Shown here: piece after piece, positions 7,547 through 18,370 of the stretch
Layout of the letters: each line of letters opens with the position of its first letter
How positions within the stretch are numbered: position 1 is the first letter of the stretch
From: CAZUHB01 sp964620445
GTDB lineage: Bacteria; Planctomycetota; B15-G4; CAYZWU01
Assembly: GCA_964620445.1 (NCBI GenBank)
Contig: CAZUHB010000036.1
Location: 1-64,000 of the forward strand
Length of the DNA stretch: 64,000 nt
Direction: 5' to 3'
The notes under the pieces: model-generated
Databases searched by the model: none
Seen by the model: the letters and a program-made list of their open reading frames with translations, nothing else
What the model was told of the DNA's origin: nothing
Made by a program: the position numbers and the translations under genes

Positions 7547-9137
7547 CCGTTTGAAGATGATTCTCTTCTGCTTTCTCCTGGCCGCGCCGGGGGCGGGGGT
7601 GGCGCTCTTCGCGCTCGGCGGCCAGCAAGGGAAGGCGGATTTCACCTTCGTCAACCAGGCCGAGATCACGTCGCTCGATCCGGCGATCGCAACCGCCATC
7701 CCCGAGGGGCGGATCATCATGGCCCTCTTCGAGGGGCTCACCACCCTTCACCCGCGAACGCTCGAACCTCTGCCGGGCGTGGCTCGATCGTGGACGGTCT
7801 CCGAAGACGGTCTCCTCTGGACCTTTCACATCAGGCCCGGCCTGCGTTGGTCCGACGGGAGCCGGCTCACCGCCCATGACTTCGTCTATTCGTGGCGGCG
7901 GTTTCTGGAGCCGGAGACGGCCGCCGCCTATGCCTACCTTCTCTGGCACGTCGAGGGACGGGAGGAGTTCCTGGCGGGCGGCGATGAAGAGGCGAAGCAC
8001 CTCGGGCTCTCCGCACCGGACGATCTGACCTTCGAGGTGAGCCTCGAGACAGCCTGCCCCTATTTCCTGAGCATCGTCTCCTTCTATCCGCTCTGTCCGG
8101 TGAGCAGGGCGTGTATCGACCGCTTCGGCTCGAGAGACTGGATCAAAGCGGAAAACCTCATATCGAACGGACCCTTCCGGATCACCCAGAGACGGCTGAA
8201 GGATCGGATCAGGCTCGAGAAGAATCCCTTCTACTGGGACAGCCGGAACGTGGGCGTCGACACGATCGACGCCCTGGCCGTCGACTCCCCTATCACGGCT
8301 CTCAACCTCTACCTCACCGGCGGGGCCGACTGGATCAATTTCGTGCCGCCCATCGCCATAAGAGCTCTCGAAAACAGGCCCGACTTCTCTGTCGCGCCCA
8401 ACCTGGGGACCAATTTCCTGCGATTCAACACGACCCGCGAGGCGCTGAGAGACGAGCGGGTCAGGCGGGCGATCCATCTCGCCATCGACAAGAAGGAGCT
8501 GGTCGACGGCGTTCTCAAGGGCGGACAGATCCCGGCCGACTCCTTCGTGCCGCCGGGGATACCGGGCTATTCGCCCCCCGAGGTCGATATCTTCGATCCG
8601 GAACGCGCGGCCGAACTCCTGGCCGCGGCAGGTTTCCCCGAGGGCGAAGGATTTCCCGAGTTCTCCATTCTCTACAGCACGAGCGAGACGAACCGCGATA
8701 TCGCCGAGGTCATTGCGCTCCAGCTCAAACGCAACCTCGGGATCCGCCTCCACCCGGCGAGCCAGGAGCGAAAGGTCTACTTCCTGTCGCAGAACACGCT
8801 CGATTACGATCTCTGCCTCTGTTCATGGCTCGGCGATTATCTCGACGCGAGCACCTTTCTCGAGGTCTTCACTTCGAGAAGCGAGATCGACAACAACCGG
8901 ACGGGCTGGTCCAACGGCGAGTACGACCGTCTGCTCACCGCGGCGGCGGCCGAGTTGAATCAAGAGTGCCGCGCCGCGCTCCTGACGTCGGCCGAGGAGA
9001 TCCTGCTGCGCGAAGCGCCGATCGCGATCCTCTACTTCAGGACAACGACCAACCTGTTCAATCCCGCCTGGGAAGGCTATCACGACAACATTCTCGACAT
9101 CCATCCCTTGAAGTACATGAGGCGGAGGGCGCCATGA
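7533..9137 (+). CDS. Peptide ABC transporter substrate-binding protein (OppA/SBP family 5)
   Basis: Predicted 534-aa periplasmic solute-binding protein that delivers oligopeptides or similar ligands to the OppBC channel encoded directly downstream. The N-terminus has a hydrophobic signal or anchor segment (ILFCFLLAAPGAGVALFAL) without a lipobox cysteine. The mature part has the family pattern: an EITSLDPA start, IIMALFEGLTT, the WTFHIRPGLRWSDG stretch, and a late DYLDASTFLEVF region. It begins inside the end of the HAD gene; ATG 7557 is an alternative start. It is followed by a permease gene with ATGA overlap, so it is the first transporter gene of a tightly coupled A-B-C-D operon. Confidence 0.93.
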   Translation: MWFSDRLKMILFCFLLAAPGAGVALFALGGQQGKADFTFVNQAEITSLDPAIATAIPEGRIIMALFEGLTTLHPRTLEPLPGVARSWTVSEDGLLWTFHIRPGLRWSDGSRLTAHDFVYSWRRFLEPETAAAYAYLLWHVEGREEFLAGGDEEAKHLGLSAPDDLTFEVSLETACPYFLSIVSFYPLCPVSRACIDRFGSRDWIKAENLISNGPFRITQRRLKDRIRLEKNPFYWDSRNVGVDTIDALAVDSPITALNLYLTGGADWINFVPPIAIRALENRPDFSVAPNLGTNFLRFNTTREALRDERVRRAIHLAIDKKELVDGVLKGGQIPADSFVPPGIPGYSPPEVDIFDPERAAELLAAAGFPEGEGFPEFSILYSTSETNRDIAEVIALQLKRNLGIRLHPASQERKVYFLSQNTLDYDLCLCSWLGDYLDASTFLEVFTSRSEIDNNRTGWSNGEYDRLLTAAAAELNQECRAALLTSAEEILLREAPIAILYFRTTTNLFNPAWEGYHDNILDIHPLKYMRRRAP

Positions 9138-10051
9138 AGGCATTTGTCGTCAAGCGCGCCTTCTGGTTCTGTTTCACGCTCTGGGTGGTGATCACCGTCT
9201 CGTTCATCCTGACGCGGTCGGTCAAGGGAGGGCCCTTCGACGAGGGCCGCGACCTTCCGCCCGACATCAAGCAAAATCTTCTCGAAAAGTACAACCTCGA
9301 TGATCCGGTTCTCGAGCAGTACGCCGATTATCTTGCCGGAGTCGTGTTCCGCTTCGATCTGGGACCGTCCCTCAAGATGCGCGACTACTCGGTGAACGAG
9401 ATCATCGCCGAGACCCTTCCGCGCTCCGCTTTCCTCGGGATGCTGGCGCTCCTCGTCGCTCTCGTCGTCGGTCTCTCGGCAGGGATCGTCGCCGCTGTGC
9501 GCCGCGGCGGCGCCGTGGACGGGTTCATCATGACCCTCGCGGCGCTCGGCATCGCCATCCCGAACTTCATGCTCGCCTCGGTCCTCATCATCCTTTTCGT
9601 CTTCGTCTGGCCCCTCTTTCCGGCGGCCGGATGGGGTTCATTCAGCCACCTCGTGCTCCCGGCGCTCGCCCTGGGCGCCGCCTTCAGCGCCAACATCGCG
9701 CGCTTGGCCCGGTCAGGTATGCTCGAGGTCCTCCAGGAAGAATACATTCTCACCGCCCGCGCGCGCGGTTTGCGCGAATCGCGCGTCATCCTCGTGCACG
9801 CCTTGCGCGGCGCGCTCCTTCCGGTCGTCTCTTTTCTCGGCCCGGCCGCGGCGGGGATCCTCACGGGCACCCTCGTGATCGAGAAGATCTTTGCCATCCC
9901 CGGTATGGGCGATTTCTTCGTCAATGCCGCCCTCAACAGGGATCACACGCTCACCATGGGGATCGTAATCGTCTACTGCATACTCGTGTACATGATCAAC
10001 CTGCTCGTCGACGTGGCCTACACCCTCATCGATCCGAGGGTCAAGCTATGA
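9134..10051 (+). CDS. Peptide ABC transporter permease, OppB/DppB type
   Basis: Predicted 305-aa inner-membrane permease of a peptide importer. It has the OppB layout: an N-terminal helix, a periplasmic region ending in FDLGPSLKMR, then five helices, with the ABC-permease EAA-like loop around YILTARARGLRESRVILVHALRGALLP and the typical end LVDVAYTLIDPRVKL. It starts with an ATGA overlap on the preceding binding-protein gene and ends with an ATGA overlap on the oppC-like gene, so translation of the operon is coupled throughout. Confidence 0.95.
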   Translation: MKAFVVKRAFWFCFTLWVVITVSFILTRSVKGGPFDEGRDLPPDIKQNLLEKYNLDDPVLEQYADYLAGVVFRFDLGPSLKMRDYSVNEIIAETLPRSAFLGMLALLVALVVGLSAGIVAAVRRGGAVDGFIMTLAALGIAIPNFMLASVLIILFVFVWPLFPAAGWGSFSHLVLPALALGAAFSANIARLARSGMLEVLQEEYILTARARGLRESRVILVHALRGALLPVVSFLGPAAAGILTGTLVIEKIFAIPGMGDFFVNAALNRDHTLTMGIVIVYCILVYMINLLVDVAYTLIDPRVKL

Positions 10052-11045
10052 CGAGCACAGCCGGAGACCAGAAGACGAAGTGGAGCAGCCGCGCGGCCGT
10101 GCTGGCGGCGACCCACCCCGCGGCCTTCGTCGGCGCGATCGGTATCGTCCTCGTCACGGCGGCGGCACTCCTTGCTCCGATCCTTCCCCTGCCCAACCAT
10201 CTCGAGGGCCGGATGGACGAGCAGTTTCTCGCTCCCTCTCCCGAGATCCGCCCGATCTCGATCCCGCTCGAAGAAGGGGCGGCCGCGTCGGTCCGCAAAT
10301 CGCTCTTCGGGGACCGGGAGCTCTTCAATCTCGCGGGCACCGATTCGAAAGGGCGGGATCTGCTCAGCCGGCTCATCTGGGGCAGCCGCGTGTCGCTCCT
10401 CGTCGGTGTGATCGCCGCACTGGTCACTCTTTTCATCGGGGTCCTCTACGGGGCCCTGTCCGGCTATCTGGGCGGTCTGACCGACGACGCCATGATGCGG
10501 TTCGTGGACATACTCTACTCGATCCCGTTCATCTTCATCGTGATCTATCTCATCTCCGTCCTCCAGGAGTACGACCAGTCGCTCCGCGCGATCGGCATTA
10601 CCCGGGAGACCGTGCTCTACATCCTTATCGGCGCGATCTACTGGTTGACCATGGCGCGCGTCGTGCGCGGCCAGATCCTCTCGCTCAAGGAACGGGAGTT
10701 CGTGCGCGCCGCGGAGGCGATCGGCGCGTCGAAGCTCCGGATCGTCGTACGCCACCTCATCCCCAATGTTCTCGGCATCGTGGTCGTCTACCTCACGCTC
10801 ACCATCCCGCGCATCATGCTCTTCGAATCCTTCCTCTCATTCCTCGGCCTCGGCGTTGCGCCGCCCGACGTTTCGTGGGGACTGCTCGCCAGCGACGCCG
10901 TCGCGGTGATCTCACCGGTCAGCGTCTACTGGTGGCTGGCCGTTTTTCCCGGCTCTGTCCTCGCGTTGACCCTTCTCTGCCTGAATCTCGTGGGCGACGG
11001 CCTCCGCGATATGCTCGATCCGCGTGTCGTGAAAAGGGGGCGCCC

Positions 11046-11049
<4 letters not shown>
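10048..11049 (+). CDS. Peptide ABC transporter permease, OppC/DppC type
   Basis: Predicted 333-aa inner-membrane permease that pairs with the OppB-like protein. Family marks are an N-terminal helix, FNLAGTDSKGRDLLSRLIWGSRVSL, the EAA loop FVRAAEAIGASKLRIVVRHLIPN, and SFLGLGVAPPDVSWG near the C-terminus. The periplasmic loop between the first helix and the GTDSKGRD motif is somewhat extended. It is joined to both neighbours by ATGA overlaps. Confidence 0.95.
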
Positions 11050-12086
<1,037 letters not shown>

Positions 12087-12107
12087 TCGACCGGGCGGCT
12101 CACACCC

Positions 12108-13175
12108 TTACAGGATGCATCGATACATGGTCTGATCGTCGGGGCACTTCGTCGGCGGGTCGGCTTTCGCGCACTCCGGTTTCGCGTCGGGACAGCGGGG
12201 ATGAAACGCGCACCCCGGCGGAGGATCGATCGGCGAAGGAACATCGCCGTCGAGAATGATCCGCTTCGCCCGGCCTCCCGGCTCGGGAACGGGAACGGCC
12301 GAAATGAGCGCCCGCGTGTACGGGTGCCGGGCATTGGCGAACAAAGCGGACACGCCGCCGATCTCGACGATCCTGCCGAGGTACATCACGGCCACCCTGT
12401 CGCAGATATGCTTCACCACGGAAAGATCGTGGGAGATGAACAGATATGAGAGTCCCATCTCGACCCGCAAGTCGATGAGGAGGTTGATGACCTGTGCCTG
12501 GACCGACACGTCGAGGGCCGAAACCGGTTCGTCGCAGACCACGAAATCGGGCTGCACGCTGAGAGCGCGCGCAATGCCCACGCGCTGTCGCTGGCCGCCG
12601 GAAAATTCATGGGGGTAACGATCGAGCGCGTCAGGCGGAAGCCCCACCCTCTCGATCATGGCAGCGGCGCGATCCCGGAGCTCGCGGCCCCGGGCCAGCC
12701 CGAAGATGCGCATCCCTTCCGTCACGGTCGCTTCCACGGTGAAGCGCGGGTTGAGGGACGAAAAGGGATCTTGAAAAATGATCTGCATGCGGCGGCGCAG
12801 CATGCGCAGGTCGCGGGGCTTCAAGCCGAAGAGATCGATCCCGTCGAAGTAGACGCGGCCCGCCGTGGGCTCGATCAATCGAAGGATGATCCGGCCGAGC
12901 GTGGTCTTGCCGCAGCCCGACTCGCCCACGAGGCCCAGCGTTTCGCCGGGCGCGATCGAAAAGGTCACCTCGTCGAGAGCCTTGAGCGTTTCGGGACGCC
13001 GCCCGAAACCCCTCCCCCCCACGACGAAATGCTTCACCACGTCGTTCACCTCGACGATGGCCCTTTGAAGCATCTTCGGCTCCGAGCCTGTTTTGGGATC
13101 TACTGAACTGTTCGGTTTCACCCTCGATTTCTCCTCGAGCTCCTCCGATTCGGCCTCTTGCCAATCATACTTCAC
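12108..13175 (-). CDS. Peptide ABC transporter ATP-binding protein, OppF/DppF type
   Basis: Predicted 355-aa cytoplasmic ATPase, last gene of the minus-strand peptide importer operon. Motifs are GESGCGKTTLGR (Walker A), FSGGQRQRVGIARAL (signature), VVCDEPVSALDVS (Walker B), and LFISHDLSVV. The OppF-type hallmark is the GVSALFANARHPYTRAL segment and a C-terminal Cys cluster (GCAFHPRCPDAKPEC). The GTG start at 13175 overlaps the end of the preceding oppD-like gene by 11 bp. It adds a polar leader of about 34 residues, so an internal ATG at MLQRAIVEV is an alternative start. It could also serve the plus-strand operon, which lacks an F subunit. Confidence 0.95.
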   Translation of the reverse strand: MKYDWQEAESEELEEKSRVKPNSSVDPKTGSEPKMLQRAIVEVNDVVKHFVVGGRGFGRRPETLKALDEVTFSIAPGETLGLVGESGCGKTTLGRIILRLIEPTAGRVYFDGIDLFGLKPRDLRMLRRRMQIIFQDPFSSLNPRFTVEATVTEGMRIFGLARGRELRDRAAAMIERVGLPPDALDRYPHEFSGGQRQRVGIARALSVQPDFVVCDEPVSALDVSVQAQVINLLIDLRVEMGLSYLFISHDLSVVKHICDRVAVMYLGRIVEIGGVSALFANARHPYTRALISAVPVPEPGGRAKRIILDGDVPSPIDPPPGCAFHPRCPDAKPECAKADPPTKCPDDQTMYRCIL

Positions 13176-14163
13176 GATCCGGAAAAAAACAGGCCACTCT
13201 GTGCCCCGGGGCCAGTTCCTCGAGGTTCGGCTTGCGTTCCGCGCAGAGAGGCCGGGCTTTCGGACAACGCGGACGGAAACGGCATCCCGCGGGATGAGCC
13301 GTGGGCCGCGGCACGCTTCCCGGAATCGGCCGCAACCGATTCTGCCTTCGGCTGAGCGTGGGCACCGACCTCAGGAGCGCGACCGTGTAGGGATGGCTCG
13401 GGCGCTCGAAGAGCCGGTCCTTGCCCGCTTCCTCCACGATCTCCGCCGCGTACATCACGGCCACCCTGTCGCAGATGCCCGCCACGACGCCGAGGTCGTG
13501 GGAGATCAGGAGAAGCGACATCGCTTCTTCCTGGCGCAAGCGGCCGACGAGGTCGAGGATCTGCGCCTGGATCGTCACGTCGAGCGCGGAGGTCGGCTCG
13601 TCGGCGATCAACAGATCGGGACCGCAGATGAGCGCCATGGCGATCATCGCCCGCTGGATCGTTCCGCCCGACAGCTGGTGCGGCCAGGACCGGGCGATCT
13701 TCTCGGGGGAAGGGATGCCCACGCGGCCAAGGAACTCCACCGCGCGGTCGCGGGCGTCGCGCCGGGCGGTTTTCTTGTGGAGCGAGAGGGCCTCGGCGAT
13801 CTGGGCACCCACGGTCAGGACCGGGTTGAGCGCCGTGGCCGGTTCCTGAAGGATCAGGGAGATCTCGTTGCCGCGCACCGCGCGGATCTCTCCTGGATCG
13901 AGTCCGAGCAGATCGCGTCCCTTGAAGAAGACCTCTCCTCCGACGATTTCGCCCGGCGGGTCGGCAACGAGCCGGAGGATCGACAAGGCGGTCACGGTTT
14001 TACCGCTCCCCGACTCCCCCACCAGGCCGAGCGCCTCTGCCCTGCCGATGGTGAAGGAGACACTGTCCACGGCTACGGCGCGCGCCGGCGGACTGCCGAA
14101 AACCGTGGTCAATCCCCTGACGTCGAGTAGCGGCTGGTCGGGCCTGGCTGTCTCCTTGCTCAC
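13165..14163 (-). CDS. Peptide ABC transporter ATP-binding protein, OppD/DppD type
   Basis: Predicted 332-aa ATPase of the minus-strand importer. Walker A is GESGSGKTVTAL, the signature is LSGGTIQRAMIAMAL (Gly-Gly-Thr where Gly-Gly-Met or Gln is common), Walker B is LLIADEPTSALD, and the switch is LLISHDLGVV. A C-terminal Cys cluster is present (AGCRFRPRCPKARPLC). It uses a GTG start with CTGGAG upstream. It lies 15 bp after the oppC-like gene and overlaps the oppF-like gene by 11 bp. Confidence 0.95.
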   Translation of the reverse strand: MSKETARPDQPLLDVRGLTTVFGSPPARAVAVDSVSFTIGRAEALGLVGESGSGKTVTALSILRLVADPPGEIVGGEVFFKGRDLLGLDPGEIRAVRGNEISLILQEPATALNPVLTVGAQIAEALSLHKKTARRDARDRAVEFLGRVGIPSPEKIARSWPHQLSGGTIQRAMIAMALICGPDLLIADEPTSALDVTIQAQILDLVGRLRQEEAMSLLLISHDLGVVAGICDRVAVMYAAEIVEEAGKDRLFERPSHPYTVALLRSVPTLSRRQNRLRPIPGSVPRPTAHPAGCRFRPRCPKARPLCAERKPNLEELAPGHRVACFFPDREV

Positions 14164-14178
14164 GATACGACTCCAGAT

Positions 14179-15426
14179 CTACTTCTTCAGGCGCGGATCG
14201 AGCGCGTCGCGCAGCCCTTCGCCAACAAGATTGAGGGCCACCACGGTGAAAAAGATACCTGCTCCGGGAAAAACGCTCAGCCACCAGGCCATGTCGAAAT
14301 AGGGCCTGAACTCGGACAGAAGCCTTCCCCAGGACTGGCAATTGGCCGGCCCGATACCGAGAAAGCTGAGGCCGCTCTCGATGAGAATCGCCCCGGCCAT
14401 ACCGAACGTCGCCGAGACGATCACCGGTGCGAGAGCGTTGGGAAGAATGTGCCGTGCCATGATCCGTCTGTCGGTGAAGCCCATGGCGCGCGCGGCCGTG
14501 ACGAATTCCCTGTCGCGCAGGCGGAGGAACTCGCCCCGCGTGAGGCGGGCCACACCCGGCCAGCGCAGGAGGCCGATGATCAGCATGACCCAGACGATAC
14601 GCGGCGGCAGGAAGGCGAGCACGGCAAGGACCGCAAAGAAAGCCGGAAAGCAGGTCATGACCTCGATCAGGCGGAGCACCAGGACATCGACCCAGCCGCC
14701 GAAATACCCTGCCGCAGCGCCGAGCGCGATGCCGATGGCGAGGCAAACGAGAATCGCCGTGAACGCCACGAGCAACGAGATCCGCGTTCCGTGAATCATG
14801 CGGGAGAAGATGTCGTCCCCCTGGCGGTCGGTGCCGAAGATATGGGTCAGGCTCGGGGCATCGAGCGTATTCGTGAGGGGAACCTCGGACGGGGCAAAGC
14901 TGACAGGAGGAAAGACGCAGAGAGCCGCTTCGCGCACTCCATCGCGGTAAGGAGTGTAGTCGTCGCGGATCAGCCTGTCAGGCCACATGAAGCCGATGAC
15001 CACGACAGCCGTCGTCAGCAGCCCGAAAAGAGCGGCCAAGATCTTCCGCCTGCTCTCCTTCGAGAGGCCGGCGCCTTTTCTGGAAAGGAGTTTCGAGACG
15101 GTAAAGAGGAGTATGGCCCCGGTCAAGCTGCCGAACCAGAAAAAATCCTCCTGCGTGAACGCCTCGAAAACGGGCAGCTCGAGCCCTTCGCCGTCAGCGA
15201 ACAGGATCGGCCGGTTGCCCGCCAGAAAGGGCGCCAGCGCGGCAGTCACAAAAAGCAGGACGAGCAGAATCAGACCCGCCATGGGCGGTTTCTGCGACCG
15301 AAAGCGGTTCCACGTGGACGGGCCGCCGCCGATGGCGACCGGATCCGGATCGACTCCGCCCCGAGGGCCGGCTGCGCCGTCAGCCCGGTTCGTCCCTTCC
15401 GATCTCCTTTTTTCGGCCTCGCTCAT
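14179..15426 (-). CDS. Peptide ABC transporter permease, OppC/DppC type, with enlarged N-terminal region
   Basis: Predicted 415-aa inner-membrane permease. The C-terminal ~230 residues are a normal OppC core: the HIFGTDRQGDDIFSRMIHGTRISL motif, the EAA loop FVTAARAMGFTDRRIMARHILPN, and SFLGIGPANCQSWG. Family members are usually about 300 aa. Here roughly 100 extra residues lie between the first helix and the GTDRQG motif, including two more hydrophobic segments (FFWFGSLTGAILLFTVSKLL and ILAALFGLLTTAVVVIGFM). The start overlaps the end of the oppB-like gene by ATGA. Confidence 0.93.
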   Translation of the reverse strand: MSEAEKRRSEGTNRADGAAGPRGGVDPDPVAIGGGPSTWNRFRSQKPPMAGLILLVLLFVTAALAPFLAGNRPILFADGEGLELPVFEAFTQEDFFWFGSLTGAILLFTVSKLLSRKGAGLSKESRRKILAALFGLLTTAVVVIGFMWPDRLIRDDYTPYRDGVREAALCVFPPVSFAPSEVPLTNTLDAPSLTHIFGTDRQGDDIFSRMIHGTRISLLVAFTAILVCLAIGIALGAAAGYFGGWVDVLVLRLIEVMTCFPAFFAVLAVLAFLPPRIVWVMLIIGLLRWPGVARLTRGEFLRLRDREFVTAARAMGFTDRRIMARHILPNALAPVIVSATFGMAGAILIESGLSFLGIGPANCQSWGRLLSEFRPYFDMAWWLSVFPGAGIFFTVVALNLVGEGLRDALDPRLKK

Positions 15427-16505
15427 TCCAGTGAAATCCTCGGGTCAACGATCAGATACAGGACATCGGACAAAATCATCCCGAGCAGGACCAGGCCCGA
15501 CGAGAAGAAGGCGACGGCCATGATCACCGGGTAGTCGCGCGCGAGAAAGGAGTCATACAAGAGCCGTCCCATCCCGGGTATGTTGAAAATCGTTTCGACG
15601 ATCACCGAACCGCCGATGAGAGCGGGCAGGAGGGTGGCGAGGAGCGTGATGATCGGGAGCACGCTGTTGCGAAAAGCATGCTTCACCACCACTTGCGTCT
15701 CCGAAAGGCCCTTGGCGCGCGCCGTCAAAATGTAATCCTGCCGGATCACCTCGAGCATTCCCGATCGCGCATAGCGCGACAAGGATGCGAGCCCGCCGTA
15801 CGTGAGGCAGAATACGGGCAGGATCATGTGCCAGAGGCGGTCGAAAAATCTGGCCGCCCCGCCCAGACCGGCCGCGTGCGACGAGGAGAGATCTTGAGGA
15901 GGAAAGATGTCGAGAAACTCTCCTCCCGCAAAAAAAACGATGAGCAAGGTGGCGACCCAGAAGTTGGGCAACGAGTAGAGGAAGAAGACAAAGAGGCTGA
16001 TCGCGCTGTCGATTCCCGTTCCCCGTTTGATCGCTGAAAAAACACCGAGCGGAACAGCGATGATGTAAATGAGCACGATCGAGACGACCTGAAAGAGAAG
16101 CGAGACCTTGAAGGCCTCCCACACCTTGACCGTCACCGGTCTGTGATCCTGGTAGGAGGAGCCAAAATCCCAGGTGACGATCCGCCCGAGCCAGATCGGA
16201 TACTGGGCGTCGCTGAACATGGCGCCGAGCCGCCCGAAGAAACCGCGGTCCCTGTATTCGGGACGTTCGTCGTCCCAGACATGCAGATTGAAGAGGAGGG
16301 GCTTGTCGAGTCCGTAGAGCCGGCGCGTCTGCTCGGCCACCTCGCGGGTCACCTGTCCCGAAAAGGTGGTTGCCACGATGCTTCCCTTCTCCGATTTGTC
16401 CGTTGGATCGCCGGGCGCGAGTTGAATGATGCAGAAGGTGACGATCGTGATGCCGACCAGGGTGGGAATCGCGATGAGGAGACGTTTCAGAATGTATCGC
16501 AGCAT
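15423..16505 (-). CDS. Peptide ABC transporter permease, OppB/DppB type
   Basis: Predicted 360-aa permease of the minus-strand importer. ATG 16505 (MLRYILKRLLIAIPTLVG) is chosen over an earlier in-frame start because it begins exactly at the conserved OppB N-terminal helix. The core includes ITFCIIQLAPGDP-type residues after that helix, the EAA loop YILTARAKGLSETQVVVKHAFRN, and IFNIPGMGRLLYDSFLARDYP. It lies 35 bp after the binding-protein gene and overlaps the oppC-like gene by ATGA. Confidence 0.95.
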   Translation of the reverse strand: MLRYILKRLLIAIPTLVGITIVTFCIIQLAPGDPTDKSEKGSIVATTFSGQVTREVAEQTRRLYGLDKPLLFNLHVWDDERPEYRDRGFFGRLGAMFSDAQYPIWLGRIVTWDFGSSYQDHRPVTVKVWEAFKVSLLFQVVSIVLIYIIAVPLGVFSAIKRGTGIDSAISLFVFFLYSLPNFWVATLLIVFFAGGEFLDIFPPQDLSSSHAAGLGGAARFFDRLWHMILPVFCLTYGGLASLSRYARSGMLEVIRQDYILTARAKGLSETQVVVKHAFRNSVLPIITLLATLLPALIGGSVIVETIFNIPGMGRLLYDSFLARDYPVIMAVAFFSSGLVLLGMILSDVLYLIVDPRISLE

Positions 16506-16540
16506 GTCGCCCGTCTCAAAGGGAAGCCTGATTCCTCTAT

Positions 16541-18265
16541 CTACTCCGAGAGCCACCAATCGTAGACGTAGACCCCCTGGCCCTCGTAAAGGCGGACATT
16601 CTGCAGTTTCTTGCTGATCGCCGCATTGACCGCCGGGGTATAGAGCCCGGTGATGGGCTGGTCCTCGTGGAGAATCGCGTGCAACTCCCTCACGAGAGCG
16701 TAACGCTTGGCATCGTCGAACTCGGTCCGTGCCCGCTCGACGATCGAGTCGACACGTTCATTGACGTATCCGACACGATTGTCGCGTGGCACCTCGATCT
16801 GCGACGAATGCCACGAACTGTAGTAATCCTCGTAGAGAAGGTCGGCCGAGGATGCGAGCTGGTAGGCGTCGAACTTTTGCTCCTTGACCAGTTTCAGGAA
16901 TGTTTTCCATTCGAGCGCCCGCAGTTCCATGATGATCCCTGCGTCCTTGAGATCCTCCTCGAATCGGCGAAAGAGAGCCGATTCAAAAGGTTGCAGGGGA
17001 TTCGAGATGAGCAGTTCGAAACGGAATTCCTTTGTCTTTCCGATAACGACCTTGTCGAGGATTCCGTTTCCGTCGCTGTCCGACCAGCCCGCTCGCTCGA
17101 GCAACATCCGCGCTCTCTCCCGATCGAACGCCAACGGTTCGATCGAGCGGTCGTACTCGTTCGCATAGTAGTACATCGGTCCGCTGATCACATGGCCTGA
17201 GCCGTGCAGGTGCGATTCGAGGATCTGATGACGGCGGATCAGATGTGCCATGGCCTGGCGCGTGTAGCGGTTGTCGAAGAGCGGGTTGCGGTTGTTCCAG
17301 CCGATGTAGCTGAAATAGGGTATGTAGTAGGTGCACACCCTGCCGATCTTCTTGAATTCCTCGGTGCTCGCCTTGTGGGCCACGTCGTCTTGATACATGT
17401 TGAAGATATCGAGCTCACCCTGCTTGAAAAGCAGATACTCCATGCTTTGATCGGCCACGATCTTCCACCTGATGTGGTCCATCCATGGCCGGGCGAACTC
17501 GGGAAAGATCTCCCGGTTCAGGTCGCAGCGATCGATGACCACCTCGCGGCCCGTGTCCCAGCGACTGAAGCGGAACGGACCGTAACCGACCGGATCCCGG
17601 CCCAGGGGGTGGTTGTTGATCTCCTCCGGCTCAACTCCCTCGAGAAGATGGGCGGGCATGATGCGCATCCTGCGCCCGAAGGTGTACGACGAGGCGAAGT
17701 AGGCCTTGTTGTAAACAGCCTCGAAGGTGAGATCATCGATGACGCGGATCTCGTCGAGACCGTCGAGGATCCCCCTGATGCGGCTCGCGTCGATCTTCTC
17801 GTTACCGATCAGATCGAAGGAGAGCTTGACATCCCTGGCGCTCACACAGGCACCGCTCTTGTCGAAGTCGTGCCACTTGATCCCCTCGCGAAGCCGCCAC
17901 CTGTGAACGAGATGATCTTCCGAGATCTCGGGCAAGCTGGCAGCGGTGAGAGGACGCAGTTCCTTTGTCTCCGGATCGACGTCGATCAACGGCGGAAAGA
18001 CGAAGTTGCTGATCCTCCGGCTCGATCCGCCGGAGCGGGTCAGGTTGTTCAATGTCTGCGGATCTTTGCGGGCCAGGAAAGAGACGGTTCCGCCGAATCG
18101 GGGTTCGCCTGATGCGACGTCACGTTCCGGCTGCTGGCTCTCTGACGCGGTACCCGTCGGCTGCGTCGGAACCTGACCGTCCCTGCCGCCCGACACGTAG
18201 AGGATGATCAGGACGAGAGCCGAAAGGCAGAGCACGAAAAGGAGCAGCTTTCCAGGTTGGATCAT
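16541..18265 (-). CDS. Peptide ABC transporter substrate-binding protein (SBP family 5)
   Basis: Predicted 574-aa extracytoplasmic binding protein, first gene of the minus-strand A-B-C-D-F operon. ATG 18265 has AGGAG six bases upstream and is preferred to the GTG one codon earlier. The N-terminus has a long hydrophobic helix (LLLFVLCLSALVLIILYV) without a lipobox, so the protein is probably membrane-anchored or cleaved by signal peptidase I. Family features are FGGTVSF, TLNNLTRSGGSSRRISNFVFPPL, HRWRLREGIKWHD and a late AYQLASSADLLYEDYY segment. It differs strongly from the plus-strand binding protein, so the two transporters probably take different ligands. Confidence 0.92.
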   Translation of the reverse strand: MIQPGKLLLFVLCLSALVLIILYVSGGRDGQVPTQPTGTASESQQPERDVASGEPRFGGTVSFLARKDPQTLNNLTRSGGSSRRISNFVFPPLIDVDPETKELRPLTAASLPEISEDHLVHRWRLREGIKWHDFDKSGACVSARDVKLSFDLIGNEKIDASRIRGILDGLDEIRVIDDLTFEAVYNKAYFASSYTFGRRMRIMPAHLLEGVEPEEINNHPLGRDPVGYGPFRFSRWDTGREVVIDRCDLNREIFPEFARPWMDHIRWKIVADQSMEYLLFKQGELDIFNMYQDDVAHKASTEEFKKIGRVCTYYIPYFSYIGWNNRNPLFDNRYTRQAMAHLIRRHQILESHLHGSGHVISGPMYYYANEYDRSIEPLAFDRERARMLLERAGWSDSDGNGILDKVVIGKTKEFRFELLISNPLQPFESALFRRFEEDLKDAGIIMELRALEWKTFLKLVKEQKFDAYQLASSADLLYEDYYSSWHSSQIEVPRDNRVGYVNERVDSIVERARTEFDDAKRYALVRELHAILHEDQPITGLYTPAVNAAISKKLQNVRLYEGQGVYVYDWWLSE

Positions 18266-18370
18266 CACGATCTCCTACTATCCTCGCCTTTCCAATTTAG
18301 CCATCTTTATACGACGCGATCAGGGGGGTAACCGGCCGCAAGCCGTTATATATTCAGGTTCGGCAGTCAC

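Noticed and set aside
8111..9133. Long in-frame extension upstream of the oppB-like gene
   Set aside because: It runs out of frame through the binding-protein gene. The OppB homology begins at ATG 9134 with ATGA overlap.
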